DNA of 64,000 nucleotides, from contig FJUW01000056.1 of the NCBI GenBank assembly GCA_900074885.1, positions 1 through 64,000 on the forward strand, written 5' to 3'. This stretch comes from Rhynchosporium graminicola. Lineage: Eukaryota > Ascomycota > Leotiomycetes > Helotiales > Ploettnerulaceae. The notes beneath the pieces were generated by a model. That model was not told the DNA's origin. It made no database searches and was given only the letters and a program-made list of their open reading frames with translations. This document shows positions 36,731 to 49,040 of this stretch, in pieces. Position numbers and translations under genes: made by a program. Numbering within the stretch: the stretch's first letter is position 1; each line of letters starts with the position of its first letter.

Positions 36731-38042
36731 ACTTATATCGGATATAAAATAATATACTTATAATTACTGCTTCTACTTGTACTCTTATCCTAAGTAGACG
36801 AAATAGTAAGGATTCCTCTACTTATTACTAGTATTTAGCTACTTTATATAATACTTAGCTATAGATTTTAAGGACTTCTCGCCTGATAACTAGAGGTTCG
36901 ATAGGATATTAGTATTTATCGACCGCCTAAGGAAGGACTTCGTATTAGTACTATACTACTATAATATCGATACCCGCAGGATAGCGATATTATTTATCTA
37001 ATAGATATATTATTTCGGATATATCCTTAAGTTAATTATATCTGACTAAGGAGCTTAGTTTATCTTATCCTTCTAGTAAGAGTTTTATTATATAATTAGA
37101 GTTAAGATTAAGCTCTTTACCTCTTTCTATTAGTAGACTGATAGATAAACAGAGATTATAAACTAATATATTATTTAATACCTTAGACCCTTTATTAATT
37201 ACTACTAGAGTAACTAGGGCGAACTACTATTAATAATAGATTACGCTTAAGTAACCCTGCCTTATGATTCAATCGGTATAGCGCTATATACCTTTAAATA
37301 TAGTATATTACTATAGAATAGCTAGGATTAGAAGCAATTTACTATATCGATACTATAAGAGAAGCTTAACTATACTAATACTAAATCCTTAGCTAAACGT
37401 ACTAAATCCGCTATTGATATTATAAAGTCTAATATACTAGCTACTTAGTAGAGAATAAGTACTATAACTGACTCGAAACGGCGTAGTATCGACTAGAAAG
37501 TTAGAGATAAGGTATTTCTCTTTATAAGGAACCTTAAGAATTACTAGCTGAGTAAGGAGCTATTTAGCCTCTAGGTAGAACTATACTAGGTCTTAGCTAA
37601 GATCGGATACTCTTATAAGCTAGATTTACCCCTTAGATCTTCTATATATAATATATTCGCTCCCGAATTACTCTTTAAGGACCCGGACGATCTGTTATTA
37701 AGCTAGGAGCTATTAAACCTACTCCCGGAGGTTATCGCTACTTAAGAAGAGTAAGAGTTATAAGATATACTTACTATATAGCTCTTAAGAGGTAATCTAA
37801 AGTATTAAGTTAGCTAGCTAAGCTACGACCTAGACTTAACTTAGTATAACGCTTCTGACTTAATAAGTGCTCTATATAAGCTTAGAGATTTCTATACTAT
37901 TAACTTAAGTAAACTTAGACTTCTGCGTAAACTAGATTAGTAGATTAAGGCTTAGGAAAACGGAATAAATAACTATAGTTACTTAGAGGATAATAAACTA
38001 TTATAGTTACTAGTATTAAAAATTTATTACTAAGGATAATCC
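36731..38042 (+). pseudogene. Integrase and chromodomain-like remnant of element F
   Basis: Strong integrase core landmarks: FKDFSPDN near 36865, RILVFIDRLRKDF near 36909-36948, LFI..IYYFGYI near 36995-37030, and STSFYRQTDGQTE-like sequence (RIPed) near 37120-37160. Then a GPY-like region and a C-terminal segment with DLTQYNASDLIGA-like residues and KLRDFYTI (about 37780-37900), which resembles a chromodomain (YLVKW.GY style). The frame ends near 38040. Confidence 0.82.
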
Positions 38043-38044
38043 CC

Positions 38045-38760
38045 TAATTATACTTTATAATAATACTATATCTAAAACTCTATTTCTTTTATTATCTCTA
38101 CTTTACTAGCTTTTTTCCTTAAGTTCTCTAGAGCTTCTAGTAAATCTGGAATATCTAGAACTAGAATTACTATATCTAACTCTTTACTTAAATTTACTAA
38201 TATAGCTTTAGTAGTAGACCGAGTATAATAACTAATCCTACGGGCTTTCTTCTTTAGAGAGGGTCCGAGAGTATCTAAATCTAATACTTTCTCTGAACTA
38301 AAAGGCAAATTCCGTTTTCCCTTAGTATTAGATATTATAGCTTTAAATATAGCTTTCTTTGTAAATTCCTATATAATAGTATTTAACTCCTTTATTTACT
38401 TTAACGCTATTTATACTATTAACTTAGATTTCGCCGAATCTACTATTAGAAGAGCTAAATCCTATATTATATTAGTATTATACTAGTATCTAAAGGTTTA
38501 AGGATCTTAACTTATTACTTTAATAAACTCTAACTCCTTAAATACTTTCTCTATAGATCGCCTTAAAGCTTAAGTCTCTACTAATTATATAGTAGTAATC
38601 TCTGATATAGTAGTAGGAGTAGTAGATTTCGCGAGATGATAGATCTAATTAATAGCCTTATAAGTAGCTACGATACCGCTCTGATTTAGCTCCGCGTCTT
38701 TAGCTTCGCTACTAGGAAGTAAACCGGATAAAATAATATACTTTATATTAATATAATTAA
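38045..38760 (-). pseudogene. Antisense coding remnant between pol and 3' LTR of element F
   Basis: On the minus strand, one frame reads for over 230 codons with only RIP-explainable stops (TAG/TAA). It includes an open stretch at 38308-38072 (LPFSSEKVLDLDTLGPSLKK, then DLLEALENLRKKASKVEIIK). Upstream in the same frame are ATYKAIN, HLAKSTTPTTISEI and ALRRSIEKVFKELEF. Amino acid use is protein-like (charged, amphipathic, Lys/Glu-rich). I do not recognise the family. It opposes the host element and stops just past the end of pol, so it may be an accessory antisense gene of this family. Element H is cut by the window before this part, so there is no second copy to compare. Confidence 0.5.
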
Positions 38761-39529
38761 GTAACTATAACGCGTTAGTATATATAATTATATTTAAGTT
38801 CAAGTAACTTATATACTTATAACTACTTTTTAATACTAAATAATACTTATAAAGCTTAGAGTTAGGCTTATTAAATAAATATAGAAGTTCTAGAATAAGA
38901 GTATTATTATACTTTATCTTAAGGAAAGCGCGAATATATCGTAAGTAATATATATAATACGCTACTAAAAGAGTACTAGCGGGAACTAGTAAGAGTACTA
39001 TAGGAGTTAGCGTTATAGATCCGTGGAACTCTCGTATCTTACTTGAAGACTATCTCTAATATTAAGGCGAGGAACTTACTTATAAGGAGAGAAGAGTTAA
39101 TTAGGTCGATTAATATATAAGATTATAGTAGACTACTATAGTAGTTAGTAACGATACCTACTTTAGGAACTATATCGTAGTCTAAGGAGAGTAAACTTAT
39201 AAGTTTAAGTAGTTATCGCAGTTAAAAAGAAGAGGCTCTAATATTAATAAACCCCTTCCTTTATATACCTTACGCCCTACTTAAACTCGACTCCTGCTAT
39301 AAATAGATAAAGTAAATATAGCTTATTACTCTATTTAGAAGCTACGACTAATATAGTATTATTATAGCGATATAACTAGCTAGAACCTAATAAAGAATTT
39401 ACTACTACTAAAGAGCGGCTAGCGCCTATTACGCGAATATTAATAAAAATAGTTATAATAAAGACTAAATTATAATATAAACTATAACCTTCCGAGCTTA
39501 GGGTTAAGCTTCTCTTAGGGGGGGGGTAA

Positions 39530-39795
39530 TATAATAATAGCTTACCTGGATATTATATAAGAAGAAGGATAGATACTAGGGCCTAAGTTCACAGGTATCC
39601 CGGTATAACTAGTGTCTGACCCGGTATAGTATCGGACTAGTACTAGTATATATATATAAGGTGCCTTATACTCTATCTCTCTTCTTCTTCTTTCTTCTTT
39701 TTATTTCCTTAGTAGTAGACTATATAAGATCGCTCTTAGCCTCCCTACTTGTTTTATTCTTGCTCGTATACCGCCTCGAGTCTTATGTCGTTATA
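39530..39795 (+). repeat. 3' LTR of element F (family 3, 266 bp)
   Basis: Starts TATAATAATAGC after a G-rich tract (GGGGGGG at about 39520) and ends TGTCGTTATA; followed by the AATCT duplication at 39796-39800. Confidence 0.92.
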
Positions 39796-41656
39796 AATCT
39801 ATGCTTAGAAATCGTATTCTAGTAATTTCTATTACTTTCTAGATAATATTATTAGTAATATATTCTCGATAAGCTATTATTACTAATAGAATAATATCTA
39901 ATGATTTATAATAGTCGATTCTAGTAAGTTCTACTTCTTTACTTAGAATCTCGCTTTATGTAGCGAGCTCGGTTCAGGTAGCAAGAGCTTAAGCTTAAAA
40001 AGGTAGTCTAAGCGAGAACCTAGACCTTATTAGGCTTAGCTTAAGTCATATAACCTACTCGATTATACTCAATTATACTTAATTATAATTAGATTAGAGT
40101 TAAATTTCCTTTGATTAGAGTTGAGTAGAAGGCTATACTCTAATCTAATCTAATCATTTCCCATACTGTATGAAATACTGGACCTGTTTCGGCTAACTAA
40201 TCAATTATCTTATCTCTATCAATATCAATCTTAGCGGTTTCATAATTCGATAGGTCTAGCCCCTATCACGTGCTTCAATTATCTAATCACACATTAGCTT
40301 CAAATTTCGACTATTGCAGACATACTTGGGTGCTAGTATAGCCACTAGGACGAGCCCGAAAGTAGGGTGAATTGTTTATATTCACCGACGATTATTATAT
40401 AAAAGTAGATCATAATACGTATAGTACTACGTTTACCTCGCCCTCTACCCTCGCCCTCTAACATTTATACCTAGGTAAATACCTTAACTTAAGGAAGTCA
40501 GGTGATTATTTAATTACCTTATATTATCTTCTGCATCACGTGGTTTGATTATCTAATCACACACAAGATCGTAAAACCGACTAGTATCACTATACACAAA
40601 TTTAATAAAATTTGAGTATGAACAACGATTAGTTGTCTTGCGGCAGCGCTAAGCCCTTTTCAGTTCCAGCATCCATTCATACTTGCTTTCGGGACCCGAC
40701 GATTCATCTCGTTTCAAGGTAGGTTTTTGCCTCGTATTGATACCGAGGATTCCTAATACATTGTAGTCTAGGTTCCGGTATGGATTCGACAAAGTCATAG
40801 ATTTGGTTATCGTTGCGTTCTGCATCGCTTTTGCTATCGTTTTATACACAGACAGAGCTACTTCTATTACCAGGCTAGCCAGTCGTCTAGCTCTCAAGCA
40901 ACAGCTCTATCATTTCATCCCGTTCAAAGGACCATGCCTCAAAATCTGATATACCGAGGAAGGTTGGCTGGTGTGTTGTTTCCCATCTTCCAGGTCCACG
41001 TCCAGGTCCAGAAGATTGAGCAAAGTCCACGCCATAATCATGAGCCGCTTTCCTCTCAAGGCTTCTTAATACCCCATAATATCCTCTGCTCTTGGGTTCT
41101 CAGAATTAATGCACAAATTATCTAGATAGCAAGATCCATGAGCCCCACACCCGCAGCCCGTAAGCTAGTTGTGCCGCTAAAAGCAAGAGTAAGGGAAAAG
41201 AAAAGAAATGATGCATCGCAAAAGCAATTGTTCCACAAGCGCGAAATGATCGCTGACGCCCTGACGCGAGAGAAAATCAATGTGTATGTACAGTAAGTTT
41301 GACGCACTTTATGGCGCCTTTCAAAATCTGCCGATTTTGGTGAATTTGGGTTGATGCGACCAAAAATGCAGTAAACAATAACGCTCACAACCTGATAATA
41401 TATGAGGGTGTGATGCAGGAGGGTGACGTAGAAGGGGTGATGAGAATGATATGTGGGGAATCAATCTGAAAGATCAATTACATGGGCATATTCCCGTCTT
41501 TTTTGCTTCGGCTTGACCGGTGGTAGTGGCGGTAGATCCCTTCATTCCTCAAATCAGCACCAGCCATGGAAAGTTGAGTCTGACATTTTGAACAGAAGAG
41601 CCAGGGGAAATGATAAGTGAGGAGGTTTGATCAAGGTCCAGATGTTCCTGTTGTAC
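39796..41656. other. Transition from AT-rich island to gene island; no gene supported
   Basis: 39.8-40.6 kb is AT-rich with short repeats: a 13-bp perfect inverted repeat (40088-40100 / 40137-40149) and a 29-bp near-identical direct repeat (40265-40293 and 40535-40563). From about 40.62 kb the base composition becomes balanced. Several short frames exist on both strands (e.g. 40649-40897) but none has a recognisable domain or splice pattern. The part next to 41656 would hold the 3' UTR of the coiled-coil gene. Confidence 0.6.
40265..40563 (+). repeat. Pair of 29-bp direct repeats spaced 270 bp
   Basis: ATCACGTG[C/G]TT at 40265 and 40535, each followed by the 18-base block ATTATCTAATCACACA with only two internal differences. 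The E-box-like CACGTG lies inside. It could be the ends of a small decayed element or a dispersed repeat. Confidence 0.5.
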
Positions 41657-44600
41657 TCACTCATCCTCATCGGCCGAGATCCCTGCATTTGTTTCCGCGT
41701 CGTCGTCATCCGGATCCTCCGAATCCTCATTCTCACCGAACTTTCTTCTCGACCCGGAAGTCTTTACACGTTTTGCCGGATTAGGATTAGGATTCGGACT
41801 GCAGAGGCTAGCGGAACGCTCGCTGTGTTTGACTCCATTGGTAGTACGAGGACTGTTAAGGAACATGTCGACTAGAGCTTTAGTGCTGAAATTGCTAGAG
41901 TCGCCGTGAAGACGTTTTTTGTGACCTTTGATGTTACCACTTGTATCGCTTCCTGCCAGTGAGTTTTTCCGGCTGTGTACCAGCGGCTGTGGAGTCGACG
42001 AGGATGGGTTGCGAGATTCGCCTCGAAAAGCATTCTTACTGATTTGACCGATAGGAGTAGGAGCTGGAGTCGTTGCTCGATGCAATTTCACAGACATATT
42101 ATCGACTCTCTTATCGATCTCCTTAACCTTTTCACCGATACTACTGACTTTGATATTGATTTCTTCATCGTTGCTCTTCAGACCGAAGATGTTAGTCGCA
42201 AATTCTTCGCTAAGAATAGAGGTCTGGCGTTTAATTTCTGTAAGCTCCGTTGTAGTCTGCTCTTCTTGCGCTGTGAGGCTGGTCTCGACTTGTTCCAGAT
42301 TCTCCTGCAGCTTGACAACAGTTTGAGCTATCTCATCGAGCTTGGCACTCAAGGCCTTGACAAGTGTGTCATCTTGCTTGGGTTGAGCCGGAACAGGAAC
42401 AGGAGAAGGAGCAGGTGCTGAAGCATGCTTAGACTCTCGTGCCTGAACCTCTTCGACCATCTTTTGCACAGCTTCAAGCTTAGTATTCAGGGACACAATC
42501 TGCAAACCCTGCACCTGGAATGTCATTTCTGACTTCCGGAGGCTCGGATACGTCGCATTGAGCTGATTTACCATGGCCGCGTGCAGGTCTCCAGTACTTA
42601 GATTGTCCATACGGGCTTGGAGACTACCAATAGCCAAGGAGTGGCCTTCGACATGCTCCATCAGGACATTGTTGACACCATTTAGAGCGTTCGCGAACTT
42701 CTCGTCGAGGTTTGCTGGTGCGAATAGATTCTGAGAGCGGATGATGTCGATGGCGCTACCTGCAGCAGCACCCACCATACTTTTCTTGGCATCTATAATC
42801 TCCTTGTCCTGATCCTTGACTCGATCCTCAACGTGCGTTAAAGAAGTCCCGATGTTCCCAAGAGAAGTCTCCATCGTCTTGGATTTAGCCTCAACGGCGT
42901 CCAAACGCGGTGTGAATTGGCTAATCTCTGAACCGACGATGTCTTTGATGGTATCGCCAGTAATTCCAACCAAATCTTCTAGCTCTCCCTGTTGAGAAGC
43001 AAGGTTTGCTTTCAACTGCTCAACTTCTGAGGAGATCGCAAGGTACAAGTCGTTAGAAGATAAGTTGCTCTCGAGCACGCCATTCTCTGTCTTCGAAGCA
43101 GCGAATTGCTGGTTCCTAGCAGCTGAACTAGTGACCAGTGCCGATGGAGGCGAACTTTCAAAACGGTCTAATCGGCTCTTGATGGCGATGAGATCGTTGA
43201 TGAGGATCTGCTTCTGTCCAGCTTCCAACGTTTCTGCATGGCTTATGTTTTCCTCAAGGCTGTCAAGACGTGCCGAGTCCGTCTGCACTCGGTCGTGGAG
43301 ATTGTCGACTGCAGTTTTCAGATTGCTTGCATTGGTCTCGTATATAGTTGACTTGGATGTGATTGACTGCATATTTTGCTCTACCAATGCCATTCGTGTG
43401 ATCAATGCGAGGTCTGCAGCCTCCTTCGTGGCAGCGTGTGCTACAGTTTCAGCCCGTGTGAGATTCTGGTTGTCCAACTCTGCATTGCTATACCTAGTTA
43501 CTAAAGCCTCGATCCTCTCACCGACGGCTGTAACATCATTACGCAATCTGGTATGTTCCTGGGATGTGGTCTGTGCTGCAGTGCTGTACGCCTCGGACTT
43601 TTCCTTTAGCGAGCGAAGAGAATCACTAAGGGTAGCGACAGACGTTTTCAAATCTGCGATACTATTCGCATTTGTATCCCACGCATCGATTTTGATCCGT
43701 AACGCGTCTAACTCTTTCAGCCTCCCAAGTTGCTGATGAAGGTCGGCAGGAATTTTCATAGATACAGTATTCAACATTTCCGTAGCGCTCTCCTTGTTCG
43801 CCGCTAGGTCCGCCGCTGTTTCGGTAGCCAACTTATTCATGTGCTGGGTGAATTCATTCTGTCGGGCAAACAACTTGAAGATCTTAGGCTTTTCTGTCTC
43901 AACTTCAGCCTTGAGCAGCCGAAGCTCTTCAACAATAGCCTTATGCTCTTGATCCGACTTTTCCTTGGCTTTCTTATGCTCATCCCAGAAAGTCTTCTGG
44001 TCCATGAAAATGTCATGATAACTCTGACACCTTGCTTCCAGAGCGGCCATACGAGCTTCCGCCTTCTGCTCTTTCTCCTTTTGCTGAGTGCTAAGACTTC
44101 CCTCGATGACGCTTGGGATGATCTGCTCCGCTACCCGCGAGGCGAGCTCGTCAAGGGAAGCATCCTTAAGTTTAAGTTGCTCATCCGCTTTTTTGTAATT
44201 TTGGTCAGCAGCTTTCTTAGCTTGTGATAGTGTCTCTTTGATGGATGGAAAGCCAGCATGGTGAGACTTCGATCTATCGAGATCTGATTGAGCTTTGTCG
44301 AGCTTATCTCTAGTAGTGTTTTTCCGTATCTTTAAAGTAGCCACCTCGCTCACTTCGTCAATGATGGTTCTGATTGCCTTTGCAAGCTGAACTGTTACAG
44401 TCGGTCCGTCGTTGCTTGCCGATGCTGAAACCGTGTCAGGATTAAAATTTTCTGTAGCTTCGGCCTTATCTTTCCAGCCTAGGCCAGTCGAAGCCTCCTC
44501 AGGTGTGTATTCTTTACCGTTTCCCATGATCTCCGAATTTCTCTGCGCATGTTGTGCGTTATATTTCTTAGCGTCTTCTTCACGCTGTTTTCTCTCCTTG

Positions 44601-45080
44601 TCAGCCTGTGCTGCCATCCCAAGAATTCTTATTCCAACCTCTGGATTTCTCGTAGCCTCTGCATTACTTTTTGTGCTAGTATTAGCAAGGAGTTTTGGTA
44701 AGTAACGAGGACTCGGATTTGAAGGTAACCGGACTAGAGTCGGTCCTAAAAGACGTTAGCTTCTAGAGATAACATTTATTATAGTATAGCTGTGGTAAGC
44801 CATGAGCTTGATCAATAAGGATTCACTCACGGCGTGAATCGTTGGGAGGAGAGGGACGCTGGGCAGAGTTTGATCGAACAGGAGCTGGAAACATAGCTCG
44901 CGACGGAGATTGGCCAGGTCTATACGAATCATAGCCGCGGTCCTCACCTTCACTTCTTCCTGACGTGGCACGATTCGGGGACCTCAATTGATCATCACTC
45001 TGTGACACATTGCGCACGTCTTTAGGTGTGGCGCGCGACGAAGTGAATTTGAAAGAGGCAGCTGGGCAGTCGTTCGACAT
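41657..45080 (-). CDS. Large coiled-coil protein with basic NLS-like and acidic tail (two exons)
   Basis: Proposed exons 45080-44831 and 44658-41657, about 1083 aa. Exon 1 starts at an ATG with A at -3 (MSNDCPAASF) and is Ser/Pro/Arg-rich. It ends at the donor GTGAGT; the 172-bp intron has a GCTAAT branch site and a TGCAG acceptor, and the phase closes exactly (Gln at the junction), giving ...NDSRQATRNPEVGIRILGM. The next ATG, at 44617, lies inside exon 2. Most of the protein is Lys/Glu/Gln/Ala/Leu-rich heptad-like coiled coil (about residues 140-900) with no ATPase or other catalytic motif. The C-terminus has NPNPNPAKRVKTSGSRRK, a likely bipartite nuclear localisation signal, then an acidic tail ending SADEDE. 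A second GTGAGT overlaps the stop (41655-41660), so a tiny extra 3' exon (acceptor CAG at about 41580) cannot be excluded. Divergent from rvb2. Function unknown. Confidence 0.85.
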
Positions 45081-47786
<2,706 letters not shown>

Positions 47787-49040
47787 GGGGCCTTTTATGG
47801 AATATGATGCTCTCCCTTTCTCAGTCCTATTGTGCTCTGGGAGGATTTATTGGTGGCGTTGGGTGTACTTTTGCATGTATGATTTGAAAGGCCAAAAATC
47901 TTGCAGGGGAAGGCAGGTAGAGCGAAAAGAGATCCGGCATACAATTGACTGGGAAATGGAATGACAAGAAATCATGGAAAGAAAATTTTTTCTATAAGTA
48001 GCAATTTAGTAAAAAGTTCATGGGCAATTCAGCATGTTTCTTGACAATGAAGATCTTGAGGTGCCAATCTGGTTTTATGACTAGCGTCGTGATGACAACT
48101 CAAGTTAGGGACTATGCGCATACTCTGAGAACGCTTGCCTTGAGTTGAGTAATCCGATATCGTACTCAAAGTACCTAGACTCGGTACTCTGCGCGGTGTA
48201 AGTGAATAAGCATAAAGTAGGCTTAAAATTGATATAAAGTAGCCATAATAATTTATAAAGAAATACCTTTCTTTGCCTACTAAAAAGTAACCTTCGAATG
48301 AAAAAAGGTCTTCACTTCGAGGTTTAGTTTAGTATAGATATGTACAGAGTAGGTGAGATTTAGCTCATCTCCCATGGTACTCGAGTACAGTATAGGATTT
48401 GCGTAGGTAGAACGAAAGATTGTTTAATCAGTACGTGGAGCTTTGAGTTCATAGGTATACTCCAAATAACTTGGAGTACAATTGCGTTGAGTGGAGTACT
48501 ACTTTAGACTCCGCCCAACTCAATTTATTCATACCGTTGGGTCGGTACTGTAGGAAAGAACTTCAGAGAAGCGACAAAATTAGAGTTTACACTTGCAGAT
48601 CCTAGTTCCTTCGTTTCGTATGAGTTTCTGTTTGTGAATTTGTATTTCATCGCTTATAGAGCTGCCTCGACTTGCTTATAATCGCAAGCTTAGAAGCGTA
48701 TAGCATGCAGAAACAGCATTTCGATTCCGTCGATCTTCTTTCCTTCCTTCTTGCCTGCATGCCATCCATTATGTCTCCCCTCCTTTCATGCTTGATCGGC
48801 TTTCAAGCTCTGTTGCGATTTTTTTTCTTCTCTTCATCCTTTGAGCTCAGTATACTTGTAAAAAGTATTATTTACAATAATCATTATTCGCCGGGCGGAA
48901 ATCCGTTCGGTGTCTGATGGGTCTTTATAACGCCGTGCTATATAGACTCGAACTTGAAACCTATAAGATGTTTTTTGCAATATAGCATTTAGTGGGTGGA
49001 AGAGTGATATTGTAAGGTCCTGATCCCGGCTTCCTTTCGC
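47787..49040. other. Intergenic region between convergent rvb2 and suz12
   Basis: Holds both 3' UTRs. The segment about 48130-48540 is more AT-rich and repeats GTACTC/GAGTAC words in both orientations (e.g. TCGTACTCAAAGTACC near 48163 and TGGAGTACAATTG near 48471), with TTGAGTTGAG near 48132 and CCCAACTCAA near 48513 as imperfect opposed ends. This resembles a decayed inverted-repeat element, but no target duplication was found. No gene is called. Confidence 0.5.

Larger units (their letters stand above)
5252..39795 (+). mobile_element. Element F: host Ty3/gypsy chromodomain-type retrotransposon split by A, G and E
   Basis: LTRs at 5252-5520 and 39530-39795; TSD AATCT (5247-5251 and 39796-39800). 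With insertions removed it is about 7.8 kb: 5252-8256, 13760-14498, 16640-17605 and 36736-39795. Its fragments are colinear with element H (58756 onward), which confirms each junction. Order: gag with a zinc-knuckle-like end (about 7080-7130), aspartic protease (INTRANSYLFI near 7390-7430, catalytic Asp changed to Asn), RT (13.8-14.5 kb), RNase H (16.6-17.2 kb), integrase (36.8-37.4 kb), then a chromodomain-like segment (YQVS.L.YDLDLTQYNASD near 37800-37860). All reading frames carry RIP stops. Confidence 0.93.

Noticed and set aside
43065..43736. 223-codon plus-strand frame opposite the coiled-coil gene
   Set aside because: Shadow of the Lys/Glu/Ala-rich coding strand; composition (Ser/Leu/Arg) is what reverse reading of such codons gives. 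No start context or domain.
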